Positions 9,901-16,611 of a DNA stretch of 64,000 bases are shown in pieces. The stretch is from positions 372,001-436,000 of the forward strand of contig NZ_CP051302.1 of assembly GCF_024181405.1 (NCBI RefSeq), written 5' to 3'. The stretch's first letter is position 1; each line of letters opens with the position of its first letter. The translations under genes were made by a program, and so were the position numbers. Origin of the DNA: Treponema denticola. Lineage in GTDB: Bacteria > Spirochaetota > Spirochaetia > Treponematales > Treponemataceae. The notes beneath the pieces were generated by a model, which was not told the origin of the DNA, ran no database searches, and saw only the letters and a program-made list of their open reading frames with translations.

Positions 9901-10333
9901 TAAATTTAACTTTAATTCAAATCATAGTCTTTATTTTTTCTTTAACTCAAATAATAGATTGGGTTTTGAAAACGAATTTTTATATACGGCTTCAAAAATA
10001 GGTATGCAAAAATTTTTAACGGATGAATGGAAAGAAAAATTCAGCTTGATTTTTTCTTACAAAGGTGGAACATCTCTTCCCCGTTTGATAATAGAAACTT
10101 TTTCAAAAATACCTCTGTCCGACAGCAGGGAAGAAAGACTTTCTGTGGAGTTCTCGCAAAATAAGAGTTTACCAAAACTTAACTATAAGTTTTCTTTTAA
10201 GCATTTACAATCTACAAAGATAGGTTCTCATGGCGAGATAAAAATATTTGCAGAATTGGAAGGGGCTTCTACAACATCGAATTCTTTTTTACTCAACATA
10301 AATGCAGGAATTTCAGGAAAAGTAGATTTTTAA
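6914..10333 (+). CDS. very large secreted, predicted outer-membrane beta-rich protein of unknown function
   Basis: The 1139-residue product begins with a typical signal peptide (MKKIFSIAFCIFLLSFAHG, cleavage near residue 19). The rest has long runs of alternating polar and aromatic/hydrophobic residues, frequent F/Y-rich strand-like segments and no internal membrane helix, which suggests a beta-barrel or surface beta-structure. Segments such as FAAGAHWKPVKGLNIFFAG recall repeated barrel hairpins. No conserved domain is recognised. The ATG overlaps the dinB stop (ATGA, 6914-6917), indicating translational coupling. The gene ends 35 nt before a convergent gene. Confidence 0.7.
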   Translation: MKKIFSIAFCIFLLSFAHGFENDENPNVDFGIDLIKNRTGENKAGQYFKNFDKENTVLFLDGFWDLEFLGLSSFEFFDGYAKVNSFQGVFKQKANLSLLLLLNNAFYFETLYKDDYKKSTLALGYFGKEDSPIKHIRAGNSNIKFPFNYGYINTGGGKFISPGIMGTFAGDKWNADAMLRYESSEYNSKTYYGSTEVIENKISINAWQRARHFYIPVDSLYGKPVLVFVKDFAGAQWRPLSPDEFSIDPRLKVLSLKKSYPEGVAINYFDLESNPADMNNPANKHLDNVKTYFSILGSIPAVTEVVSSILYNVIGYKKTIFGKDCLILKEKKFSPFEIASRYNEPQVKGDSSISVVDTHNQSVNNDFTANIETTDNFLSGFQKLQFVQVLDSSKDYDFINPQQMFPFRKTDYKIYLPDNSDETDLSLQILCKNYTPTAGFILPDTAIPGSIRVLKNKIRIFNFSYNESNHTLTINEPVFSNDIIEIQWKEGLTYSDSGTTRFAAGAHWKPVKGLNIFFAGSGDWENTNKTNPIDIYKLSSGIDYQNQKIKTGTAVGFEADVDRNKKAREQIYSFQNKAYFNYSFAGSLYSKNDVPIFSNLLFNFEENFISNKTSLNLHTKTNAALDIWKIKLAGLISLKADFLSKKSGLNIIESYGHSVIIPIYFFSASEDFFVNIYDSILRRECKIDFQKYIDVNYITAIDYNKDYTSQKIFTSIAPIIPQAKFGTIYTQINFSVGQKYKTIFNPSSLSYDEAWKKSLIDMYSPGEKNAENRTADIKFLFNYFANEEDKTGIRLSGLNFEAFSKTNFQNKKQKESGDETGIEISIPFNTGKMFFSPIIKRKVTKEKKAIEAEKLESYALDLNSLFTGLGEQYWLFSKPFFYDMFDQKINSQIQTENKNLFYSFFNSYGFNLSRLISGTIKDVYTPLEFGTAVSRLVQSSQLNSGQSNIYGLDFSFRYTALNISGKYGYFSWFDFYDEDELNRLYKFGFSFGKDFFKFNFNSNHSLYFFFNSNNRLGFENEFLYTASKIGMQKFLTDEWKEKFSLIFSYKGGTSLPRLIIETFSKIPLSDSREERLSVEFSQNKSLPKLNYKFSFKHLQSTKIGSHGEIKIFAELEGASTTSNSFLLNINAGISGKVDF

Positions 10334-10368
10334 AAGTTTCAGTATTTGTTTAACGTACCTATGATGCT

Positions 10369-11166
10369 CTATGAGCTGATTTGGATTCTTTTTATCGAAA
10401 CGGCTTTTTTTGTTTCGATGTCTATTTCTGCGATTAGACCGCAAAATATTGCAACTCCGTCTTCAAGCACTTCTACACGCTGAGGTACCTGACTCTTTGT
10501 TCTTGTAATCGCGGTAAAAGGACTTCCTCCGATTACGGACTCCTTGGCGCCGATCATTCCGAGGTCGGTAATATAGGCTGTGCCGTTCGGTAAGATTCTT
10601 TCGTCCGCCGTTTGGGTATGAGTATGAGTTCCTGCAAAAACAGAAACCCTGCCGTCAACGTAGAAGGCCAGAGCTTCTTTTTCCATTGTGGATTCTGCAT
10701 GAAAGTCTATGATGTTAATCGACTCGGATAAATTATTTTCATTTTGTGAAGAGAAAAGAAAATCAATGGACTGGAATGGACAGTCGATAGCTCTCATGTT
10801 TTCTCTTCCTTGAAGATTTATTACGCTGTATTTGATTCCGTTTTTTTCGATAATGGCGAGACCTGAACCTTGCGCAAATGGAAAATTATGAGGCCGCAAA
10901 ACTCTTTTGTCTTTGCCGAAATTCATACGGATTTCAAACCTTTCCAGAGTATGATTTCCACCGGTTATAATATCAACGCCTGCATTAAAAAAGGCTTCCG
11001 TTTGATCGTCTTTTATTCCTACACCGTGGGCCGTGTTTTCTCCGTTTACCACACAAAAATCTATTTTTTCTTTTTTTATTATCAAGGGCAAATGTTTTTG
11101 CAAAGTTTCAAGACCTAAGTTGCCGCAAACATCTCCGCCCATAAAAATTCTTATAAATTGTTTCAT
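10369..11166 (-). CDS. YmdB-type metallophosphoesterase (TIGR00282 family)
   Basis: The 265-residue protein has the dimetal calcineurin-like core of the YmdB family: GGDVCGNLGL near residue 10, VVNGENTAHGVG, GGNHTLE, the INLQGRENM stretch, IDFHAE and GTHTHTQTAD. The last provides metal-binding histidines near the C-terminal third. Members hydrolyse cyclic nucleotides such as 2',3'-cAMP, and Bacillus YmdB affects colony and biofilm development. The first motif reads GDVCG where GDIVG is common. Its promoter overlaps the stop codon of tatD and leaves almost no 5' leader, so it can be transcribed separately from tatD. Confidence 0.88.
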   Translation of the reverse strand: MKQFIRIFMGGDVCGNLGLETLQKHLPLIIKKEKIDFCVVNGENTAHGVGIKDDQTEAFFNAGVDIITGGNHTLERFEIRMNFGKDKRVLRPHNFPFAQGSGLAIIEKNGIKYSVINLQGRENMRAIDCPFQSIDFLFSSQNENNLSESINIIDFHAESTMEKEALAFYVDGRVSVFAGTHTHTQTADERILPNGTAYITDLGMIGAKESVIGGSPFTAITRTKSQVPQRVEVLEDGVAIFCGLIAEIDIETKKAVSIKRIQISS

Positions 11167-11173
11167 AAGGTTT

Positions 11174-11202
11174 ATTTTAGAATAAGATTAAAAAAAAATC
11201 AA
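11174..11202 (-). promoter_or_regulatory. probable leaderless promoter of the YmdB-type gene
   Basis: On the minus strand TTGATT (11202-11197), a 17-nt spacer and TAAAAT (11179-11174) lie 7 nt before the ATG, and no Shine-Dalgarno sequence is present. The -35 box overlaps the tatD stop codon. Confidence 0.5.
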
Positions 11203-12020
11203 TTGCCGTCAAAACGGATACTATATGCTTTTTTAAAATTTTCAAAGATTGAATCTTTTAATTCTTCCGCATAATTTTTATAAGTTTTTCCATCATAGTT
11301 TGAAAGTCCCTCGGTTTGTGACCTTAATTTTGTAAAAACCGAAAACACTTTTTTTATATCCGTAGGAAGTGAAAATTTTTCTTCTTTTAGACTCATGTAT
11401 GGGGCGTCGGTTTCGGTTAAGATTCTATCCTTTTCTAAAGTTGCCGCCGTTTCAAGCTGAGCTTTTTGTCCTCGGAGCAAGCCCTTACCGATACAAAAAT
11501 AGGCATTTACTCCTTTTTTTAGAAATGACCTTGCTTCCGTTACGGAGCCTGCCCATCCGTGGAAGATAACCGCATTTATTTTGTTTAGAGTTTTTACATC
11601 ATCGAATATGAGGTGCATTCCTTTTCGGCAGTGTACAACTATGGGGAGATTAGATTTTTGGGCAAAACCCAGTTGGGCCTTCCATACTTTTTTTTGAGCT
11701 TCTAATGTGCTTTTATAATGTTCGTCAAAGAGGTCAAAACCGCATTCTCCAATAGCTGCTATTCTTTTTTCGGTTAAAAGTTTTTCTAAATATGGTATTT
11801 CGTCTTCTATCGGGCATTGAGGGTGTATGCCGAAAGAAAGGATAAAATGTTCGGAATTTTCTCTGCATATTTTTTCTTGAATTTCAAAACGGCCGGCTTC
11901 ATTTGCAGAAGCACAAAAAAATATCTCCTTATCAAAGGTTTTTAAAATCGGATTTTCTATATTTTGAGAATTTATTTCTTCTATCGTATCTAAAATATGA
12001 ACGTGGGCATCGGTATACAT
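11199..12020 (-). CDS. tatD: TatD family hydrolase
   Basis: This 273-residue metal-dependent hydrolase starts with the family motif MYTDAHVHI (His6, His8). It continues with FILSFGIHPQCP, AIGECGFDLFDEHYKSTLEAQKKVWKAQLG, LPIVVHCRKG, AVIFHGWAG and ILTETDAPYMSL. These form the amidohydrolase metal site, with the glutamate in GECGFD and the final Asp in TDAPY. Homologues have 3'-5' exonuclease or DNase activity. I take the ATG at 12020 because a TATAAT ends 7 nt before it on this strand and other TatD proteins start right at the metal motif. An in-frame ATG at 12029 overlaps that -10 box. Confidence 0.88.
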   Translation of the reverse strand: MYTDAHVHILDTIEEINSQNIENPILKTFDKEIFFCASANEAGRFEIQEKICRENSEHFILSFGIHPQCPIEDEIPYLEKLLTEKRIAAIGECGFDLFDEHYKSTLEAQKKVWKAQLGFAQKSNLPIVVHCRKGMHLIFDDVKTLNKINAVIFHGWAGSVTEARSFLKKGVNAYFCIGKGLLRGQKAQLETAATLEKDRILTETDAPYMSLKEEKFSLPTDIKKVFSVFTKLRSQTEGLSNYDGKTYKNYAEELKDSIFENFKKAYSIRFDGN

Positions 12021-12027
12021 GGGAGTC

Positions 12028-12033
12028 ATTATA
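12028..12033 (-). promoter_or_regulatory. -10 box of a probable leaderless promoter (tatD)
   Basis: The minus strand reads TATAAT 7 nt before the ATG at 12020. The -35 region is weak. No Shine-Dalgarno sequence precedes either candidate start. Confidence 0.4.
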
Positions 12034-12085
12034 TACTAAAGGTATTATTTTGTATACCGAAAATAGTACTATACGGAGGGAAAGT

Positions 12086-12298
12086 ATGAAATTATATTCG
12101 ATAAAAACTACTCAAGGCGATGCCTCATATTGTTCTATTTTGCAAGAAACCGATGCCGGATACATCCTGCGTATTTGTATGGATAAAGAGGGTTATCAAA
12201 AGGTAAGTGAAGATTTTATAGAAAAAGATCTTTTTGATATGTGCATCCGCACAGGCTACATTCACGAGCTTTCGGAAGCAGCTTCCGTCGTAGCTTAG
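12086..12298 (+). CDS. small hypothetical protein
   Basis: A 70-residue acidic soluble protein (starting MKLYSIKTTQGDASYC, ending SEAASVVA) with a good ribosome binding site, GGAGGG, 5 nt before the ATG. It lies between divergent tatD and convergent efp and is followed by a strong hairpin, so it forms its own transcription unit. No family is recognised. A longer reading frame from 11903 runs antisense to tatD and is not believed. The compact size and strong signals make it a real gene, possibly regulatory, but no function can be assigned. Confidence 0.7.
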   Translation: MKLYSIKTTQGDASYCSILQETDAGYILRICMDKEGYQKVSEDFIEKDLFDMCIRTGYIHELSEAASVVA

Positions 12299-12312
12299 GC
12301 TTCATTTAATAA

Positions 12313-12353
12313 GACGGTAATTATGGCTTAGTCTCGTAATTACCGTCCTTTTC
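12313..12353. terminator. terminator between the small gene and efp
   Basis: A perfect 11-bp stem (GACGGTAATTA at 12313-12323 with TAATTACCGTC at 12337-12347) around a 13-nt loop, followed by CTTTTCC. It sits between convergent genes and can serve the plus-strand gene. It may also act on efp from the other side. Confidence 0.75.
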
Positions 12354-12361
12354 CGTAAAGG

Positions 12362-12925
12362 TTAGCTGTTAACTCTTTCCTGATATTCGTTAGTTTCGGT
12401 GTTTACAAGTATTTTTTCGCCCTGTTTAATAAATAGGGGAACACGAACTACAAGACCTGTTTCGGTAACTATGGGTTTTGTTGCTCCCGAAACGGTATCT
12501 CCCTTTATATAGTTTTCGCTTTGCTCTACAATAAAAATCATCTTTGTGGGAATCCTTACATCGATAGGTTCGTTTTCCCAGATGAGAATATCGTATTCAT
12601 CGCCTTCTCTTAGATAATGTTCCTTGTCGCCTATTGTTTCGGCGGGTACGGAAATGGATTCAAAACTCTCCGTATCCATGAACATAAACTGGTCGCCGTC
12701 CTTGTATTGATACTGACTCTTGTGTGTATCTACTACCGCATCTTCAACGGTGTCTGCCGTTTTGATAGTCTGCATCAAAACAGAACCGTCTCTCAGATTT
12801 TTCATTTTAACACGGGCAAAGGCCGCGCCCTTTCCGGGGTTGACAAATTCCCTCTCAACAACTAAATAGGGAGTTCCCTTATTGAGCAAAACCGTGCCCT
12901 TAGCTATATCTCCGCCTCTAATCAT
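12362..12925 (-). CDS. efp: elongation factor P
   Basis: The 187-residue protein matches EF-P across its three beta-barrel domains: IRGGDIAKGTVLLNKGTPYLVVEREFVNPGKGAAF at the N-terminus, the central VEDAVVDTHKSQYQYKDGDQFMFMD, and the C-terminal GATKPIVTETGLVVRVPLFIKQGEKILVNT. EF-P rescues ribosomes stalled at polyproline. The tip residue of the first domain is Lys32, the usual site of beta-lysylation, but no modification genes (epmA/epmB) are in this window. An AATGAGGTGA ribosome binding site precedes the ATG. Confidence 0.97.
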   Translation of the reverse strand: MIRGGDIAKGTVLLNKGTPYLVVEREFVNPGKGAAFARVKMKNLRDGSVLMQTIKTADTVEDAVVDTHKSQYQYKDGDQFMFMDTESFESISVPAETIGDKEHYLREGDEYDILIWENEPIDVRIPTKMIFIVEQSENYIKGDTVSGATKPIVTETGLVVRVPLFIKQGEKILVNTETNEYQERVNS

Positions 12926-13030
12926 TTTTCACCTCATTTAAAATTGTGCGATATTTTAGCATTTTTGATGTTTTTATGCAAGAGTCTTGATTTTAAAAAT
13001 TTTTCGTTAATTTATCTTTTAGCTCTCAGC

Positions 13031-13130
13031 TTTAACTGCATAGATTGCAAAGGACGCAACGAATTTTTAGGATATTTTTATAGCCAAACCTTTAATAGTC
13101 TTTGCGGTTCTTTGCGTTCCTTGCGGTTTA
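13031..13130 (+). repeat. dispersed repeat, copy 1
   Basis: The copy starts TTTAACTGCA, contains GCAAAGGACGCAACGAATTT and ends CCTTGCGGTTTA. The same ends recur at 16386-16535, 16832-16977, 14709-14737 (end fragment) and 53741-53782 (minus strand). It is non-coding, and its two ends are roughly inverted relative to each other (AAAGGACGCAA versus TTGCGTTCCTT). Confidence 0.75.
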
Positions 13131-13164
13131 TTAAAAATAAATAAAACATATTTATAAACATTAG

Positions 13165-13192
13165 TTGACAAATAAATAAAGTATGCTATACT
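13165..13192 (+). promoter_or_regulatory. sigma-70-type promoter for the S41/peptide cassette
   Basis: TTGACA (13165-13170), 16-nt spacer, TATACT (13187-13192). The leader to the ATG at 13261 is about 60 nt. The stretch AAATAAAGTATGCTA around the -10 box is repeated upstream of the small peptide gene (14741-14754), so the two genes share an upstream sequence. Confidence 0.65.
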
Positions 13193-13260
13193 TTTTTATA
13201 GAAAATAATATTGAATTTATTTGCTTATAGGTCTAGCAGTCTATAAAAAAAAGGCTTTAT

Positions 13261-14589
13261 ATGAATAAAAGAACATTATTTACACTCATAACAGTTTTAC
13301 TTCTTGCCGGAATTTCAGCTTGTATTATCTTTATTTATTATATTCCGTATCAAAAAGAATATGCTTTATATAAAGGTACTTTTATGCCTAAACAAAAGAT
13401 GCAAGATGATTTTGACTATGTTTGGGACTTCGTTGAAAACGGTTATCCTTTTAAAAATGTATGTATCAGAGCCGGGGTCGATTTAAAAACCATTAAGGAA
13501 GAGTATTTGAATCGTCTTAACGAACCTAGAAATGAATATGAGTATTGTTTATTTTATCTCGGTATGTTTAATAGAATAACAGGCAATAGACAGATAGGGC
13601 ATCTAAGCATTTATGACCCTAATCAAACAGATACTAAAACAAGAAAAGTTCAAAACACACGTATTTACGATACGGATGATGAAGTAAACCGTTTTTATGA
13701 AAAAGCTGTAATGAATATGGTTCAATCTCTAAAACAAGATAAGCTCGGAGGCTTAGAAAAAAAATATGGAGTCGAGATACCTGTAGATAAACGCAGCTTT
13801 GACGAGGCAAATGCCGCAATGCTTGAAAGCCGAATAATTGAAGATAAAGCAATAGCTTATCTCAATGTAAAAAGTTTTTCACCCTATGGAGCTCATGATG
13901 CTTATATCCAAAATTTAACCGGTATATTAAAAGCCTTTGAAGGATATAAACATCTTATTATAGATTTGCGTGAAAATTCAGGCGGTCATTCCTATCTATG
14001 GCGCAAGTATATAGTTGCTCCTCTTATTAAAGAGCCTATTGAATATTTTATTCGAATTGCTTATAACAGTAAAAATAAATTTTATAAAATACTTGAAGAT
14101 AATTTTTTTGAAAAACCTTTCGGAACAAAGGACAATATAGATGATAGTGATTTTGCTAATTTAAATAAGGAAGATAGAAAAGAATTTGATTCATATATTG
14201 ATTATGTCCGTACTATAAGGCCTTCTGAAGAAAGAATAAATTTCCAAGGCAGAGTATGGATATTGATAGGGCCTGATACTATTTCTGCTGGAGATCAGTT
14301 TGCGTATTTTGCAAGATATAAAAATGATGCCTATATAAATTTTGCTACAGTAGTCGGTGCTAACACTGGAGGCGAGGGTCTCAATCTTTTACCAAATCGC
14401 CTTTACTTAAAACTTCCCCAGAGTCACATGCTCATTCAAAGCGATATGGGCTACGGATTTAATCCTGACGGTTCATGTAACAGTGAGACGGGAACATCTC
14501 CTCATATAAAAAATCTCCCCGATAAGGATGCTTTAGAGACTTGTTTAGCTGAAATACATTTAATTGAAAGTCAGCTAAAAAGGAATTGA
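13261..14589 (+). CDS. membrane-anchored S41-family peptidase, copy A
   Basis: The 442-residue protein has one N-terminal membrane segment (about residues 7-27). A helical region follows (about 45-130, DFDYVWDFVENGYPF), then a tail-specific protease/S41 core (about 180-435). Visible core motifs are GHLSIY with His114, HLIIDLRENSGGHS, and GPDTISAGDQFA with the putative nucleophile Ser342. The GExTFGKG segment that supplies the catalytic lysine in CtpA-type enzymes reads GANTGGEG, so a tricorn-like (S41B) Ser/His arrangement is more likely. No PDZ domain is evident. The active domain should face the periplasm. It is 33-40% similar by eye to the protein at 15085 and flanks a double-glycine-leader peptide, so peptide maturation or degradation is a reasonable inference. 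Confidence 0.8.
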   Translation: MNKRTLFTLITVLLLAGISACIIFIYYIPYQKEYALYKGTFMPKQKMQDDFDYVWDFVENGYPFKNVCIRAGVDLKTIKEEYLNRLNEPRNEYEYCLFYLGMFNRITGNRQIGHLSIYDPNQTDTKTRKVQNTRIYDTDDEVNRFYEKAVMNMVQSLKQDKLGGLEKKYGVEIPVDKRSFDEANAAMLESRIIEDKAIAYLNVKSFSPYGAHDAYIQNLTGILKAFEGYKHLIIDLRENSGGHSYLWRKYIVAPLIKEPIEYFIRIAYNSKNKFYKILEDNFFEKPFGTKDNIDDSDFANLNKEDRKEFDSYIDYVRTIRPSEERINFQGRVWILIGPDTISAGDQFAYFARYKNDAYINFATVVGANTGGEGLNLLPNRLYLKLPQSHMLIQSDMGYGFNPDGSCNSETGTSPHIKNLPDKDALETCLAEIHLIESQLKRN

Positions 14590-14601
14590 TAGATAAAAAA
14601 T

Positions 14602-14651
14602 TTAGGGGAGAGGACAAACTTTTGATGGAGCAAAAGTTTTTCTTCTCCCCT
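14602..14651 (+). terminator. nested hairpin/terminator after S41 copy A
   Basis: The inner stem ACTTTTG-ATGGAG-CAAAAGT (14618-14637) is followed by TTTT. An outer stem AGGGGAGA (14604-14611) pairs with TCTCCCCT (14644-14651). The first 40 bases (14602-14641) are repeated exactly at 16341-16380 behind S41 copy B. Confidence 0.65.
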
Positions 14652-14708
14652 GATTTAGAGGTATGGATTATCATTAAGACAAACCTACTGTTTTTCTTAG
14701 TAATCTTT

Positions 14709-14737
14709 TTCCTTTGCGTTCGCCGCGGTTATTAAAA
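14709..14737 (+). repeat. dispersed repeat, end fragment
   Basis: Contains CCTTTGCGTTCGCCGCGGTT followed by ATTAAAA, matching the right end of the copy at 13031-13130. It directly precedes the promoter-like AAATAAAGTATGCTA shared with the first S41 gene. Confidence 0.5.
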
Positions 14738-14754
14738 CTAAATAAAGTATGCTA

Positions 14755-14784
14755 CCTTAGCCTAAAATTTATTTGAGGCTAAGG
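14755..14784 (+). promoter_or_regulatory. hairpin in the leader of the small peptide gene
   Basis: A perfect 9-bp inverted repeat, CCTTAGCCT (14755-14763) and AGGCTAAGG (14776-14784), with a 12-nt A/T loop, 28 nt before the start codon. It could be an operator, an mRNA stabiliser or an attenuator. No T-tract follows, so it is not a standard terminator. Confidence 0.5.
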
Positions 14785-14811
14785 TGTAGGAGCCTAGACA
14801 AAGGAGTTTAC

Positions 14812-15027
14812 ATGAACAATTTATTAAGAAAAGGGTTTCAGCCTGTGTCTGAAACAGAGATGGTAATGGTTGAGGGAGGAAGCCCTACACCTCCGGGAGT
14901 TAAGCCCGGTCCTGCTCCTGATGATGCAGGACAATATCGTATAATGGGATATCCGAAGCGTCCCGGCCATCCTAAGAAAGGCGGCGGAGGTCATGATACT
15001 AATAATGGAAATGCCGGTAACCGATAA
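14812..15027 (+). CDS. small peptide precursor with double-glycine leader
   Basis: A 71-residue peptide. The first 23 residues (ending SETEMVMVEGG) match the double-glycine leader pattern of exported bacteriocin-like and RiPP precursors: polar and acidic residues, hydrophobics spaced toward the cleavage site, and GG at 22-23. The remaining 48-residue core is Gly/Pro/Asn/Lys-rich without cysteine (SPTPPGVKPGP at the start, a GGGG run and NNGNAGNR at the end). AAAGGAG lies 6 nt before the ATG at 14812; an upstream start would lie in the leader hairpin region. It sits between two S41 peptidases. No C39-type ABC exporter or modification enzyme is in this window, so export and bioactivity are unproven. 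Confidence 0.65.
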   Translation: MNNLLRKGFQPVSETEMVMVEGGSPTPPGVKPGPAPDDAGQYRIMGYPKRPGHPKKGGGGHDTNNGNAGNR

Positions 15028-15038
15028 TTAAAGTTTCT

Positions 15039-15071
15039 ATGCTTGGGGTTATATATTCTTACCTCAAGCAT
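15039..15071 (+). promoter_or_regulatory. hairpin between the peptide gene and S41 copy B
   Basis: An 11-bp near-perfect inverted repeat, ATGCTTGGGGT (15039-15049) and ACCTCAAGCAT (15061-15071), with one G-T pair. It ends 13 nt before the S41 start. It could attenuate read-through from the highly expressed peptide gene to the peptidase. Confidence 0.55.
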
Positions 15072-15084
15072 TAAGGATGTGAAT

Positions 15085-16344
15085 ATGAAAATAACTTTTA
15101 ATAAAAAATTCATTATTAAGTTTTTACTATATTCTTGTTTAGCAGCTTTTTTTATTTCGGCTATAATATTATCGAAGAAAAAAGAAGAACCGAAACGGTT
15201 TATTTCTTTTGAAAAAATGAAGACTGATTATGAATATTTTTGGGATTTTATTTATATAGGTTATCCTTTTACTGAAGTGTGTGAAAGACAAGGTGTCGAT
15301 TTAAAATACTTAAAAGAAACTTCCTTTTCTAATTTAGAAAAGGTTTATACCGAAAAAGATTATTACGAGTTTTATAACCTGCTTTGCAGAGCTATTACAT
15401 CAGATAAATATTTTGGACATTTATACCCTAATAATGTATCTTATTCTACATATTTTGACGGCAATTTTTCATCAAAACTTTTTGATGATTACCGTTCTTT
15501 GGTACATAATTTTTATTCTAATTTTGCAAAACAATCCGGACTAAATCTTAGACATTCTGTGTATCCTGCAAAAGATTCTCCGACTGAAATTTATGTTTCA
15601 CAAAAAATAATTGAAGATAAAAAAATAGCTTATATAAAGGTAAATTCATTTTTAATTACAGGTATAGGTCAAAGAAAAAAATATCTTGATACAATAGATA
15701 AATTTTTTCTCGAAACATCCGGTTATAAACATATAATAATAGATATAAGGGATAATGGCGGTGGAGCTTATGAAGATGCTCTACTTCTTATAGAACCCCA
15801 TTTAAAAGAAAATACTTATTATAAGCGCTATGTGTTATATAATGAAAACAAATACACAAAGCCTTACTTGGATTTTATGTGTTCACGCCATCAGAGTATT
15901 GAGTCTATAGAAAAATCAAATATACCTAATATTCAAAATTGCGGAACTATTAAAAATGATAAAGCTTACGCTATAACCGAATATGCTGCTTTAAGACCGA
16001 TTATGGGATATAAACCTCGTAAAGATAAAAAGTTCTGGCTTCTTATAAATAACGGATGTTATTCTGCAAGCGATAAATTAGCAAGTGCTTGTAAAAGAAT
16101 AGGTTTTGCTGTGTTGGTAGGAGAGAATACAGGTGGGGCAGGAATGAATGGGCTTTACCCCATGCACTTCGTTTTACCCAATAGCGGATTAATATTCTTT
16201 TTTGATTATGTTTACGGACTAAACACTGAAGGTTATTGCCAAGATGAAGTAGGTACAGTTCCCGATATTTATAATCTTCCAGGTAAAGATGCTTTAGAGA
16301 CATGTTTGGAAGAAATAAGAAAATTAGGGGAAAAGACAAATTAG
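15085..16344 (+). CDS. membrane-anchored S41-family peptidase, copy B
   Basis: The 419-residue paralogue of the protein at 13261 has the same layout: N-terminal anchor (about residues 9-28), DYEYFWDFIYIGYPF region, His112 in FGHLYP, HIIIDIRDNGGGAYED, and the nucleophile motif CYSASDKLASAC with Ser327. VGENTGGAG follows where CtpA-type enzymes have GExTFGKG, so the lysine is again missing. Both copies end with PDIYNLPGKDALETCL-like sequence. The ATG at 15085 is preferred; a TTG at 15043 lies inside the intergenic hairpin. The ribosome binding site is weak (AAGGATG). The stop codon lies inside the repeated 40-base hairpin element. It is probably cotranscribed with the peptide gene. Confidence 0.8.
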   Translation: MKITFNKKFIIKFLLYSCLAAFFISAIILSKKKEEPKRFISFEKMKTDYEYFWDFIYIGYPFTEVCERQGVDLKYLKETSFSNLEKVYTEKDYYEFYNLLCRAITSDKYFGHLYPNNVSYSTYFDGNFSSKLFDDYRSLVHNFYSNFAKQSGLNLRHSVYPAKDSPTEIYVSQKIIEDKKIAYIKVNSFLITGIGQRKKYLDTIDKFFLETSGYKHIIIDIRDNGGGAYEDALLLIEPHLKENTYYKRYVLYNENKYTKPYLDFMCSRHQSIESIEKSNIPNIQNCGTIKNDKAYAITEYAALRPIMGYKPRKDKKFWLLINNGCYSASDKLASACKRIGFAVLVGENTGGAGMNGLYPMHFVLPNSGLIFFFDYVYGLNTEGYCQDEVGTVPDIYNLPGKDALETCLEEIRKLGEKTN

Positions 16345-16380
16345 GGGAGAGGACAAACTTTTGATGGAGCAAAAGTTTTT
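16341..16380 (+). terminator. hairpin/terminator at the end of S41 copy B
   Basis: An exact 40-base copy of 14602-14641: stem ACTTTTG (16358-16364) and CAAAAGT (16371-16377) with TTT following. The outer right arm present behind copy A is missing here. The element overlaps the stop codon (16342-16344). Confidence 0.65.
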
Positions 16381-16385
16381 ATCTG

Positions 16386-16535
16386 TTTAATTTAACTGCA
16401 AAGCTCGCAAAGGACGCAAAGAATTTTTTAGGATGTTTTTATAATCAATTCTTAAATTATCCCTTTGTGAAGTTGAGCGTTAGCTCAACGCTTGGCGTGC
16501 GCTGCGGTTTATTTGATCGATGATTAATTTAACCG
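16386..16535 (+). repeat. dispersed repeat, copy 2
   Basis: A roughly 150-bp element nearly identical to 16832-16977. It contains AAAGGACGCAAAGAATTTTT, a perfect hairpin GTTGAGC-GTTA-GCTCAAC (16472-16489), and ends GCGGTTTATTTGAT then GATTAATTTAACCG. With the second copy it brackets the 2-TM gene. Confidence 0.85.
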
Positions 16536-16611
16536 AGAAAAATTAGTCTTATTGCATAATTCTTAAAATTTTAGTATGGTTTTTAAAAAATACTTGCAAG
16601 AAGGGGGTTAT

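Larger units (their letters stand above)
12926..13260. other. 335-bp non-coding region with dispersed repeat and promoter
   Basis: It holds the efp leader, a copy of the dispersed repeat (13031-13130), a consensus promoter (13165-13192) and a small hairpin (TTATAG 13225-13230 with CTATAA 13241-13246) just ahead of the S41 peptidase gene. No convincing coding frame is seen. Confidence 0.6.

Noticed and set aside
13261..13341. Lipoprotein signal in the first S41 peptidase (ISAC before IIFIYY)
   Set aside because: The residues after the cysteine are strongly hydrophobic and continue the membrane helix, so a plain N-terminal anchor is more likely.
13634..13852. Minus-strand frame inside the first S41 peptidase
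   Set aside because: Shadow of the well-supported plus-strand gene, with no start signals.
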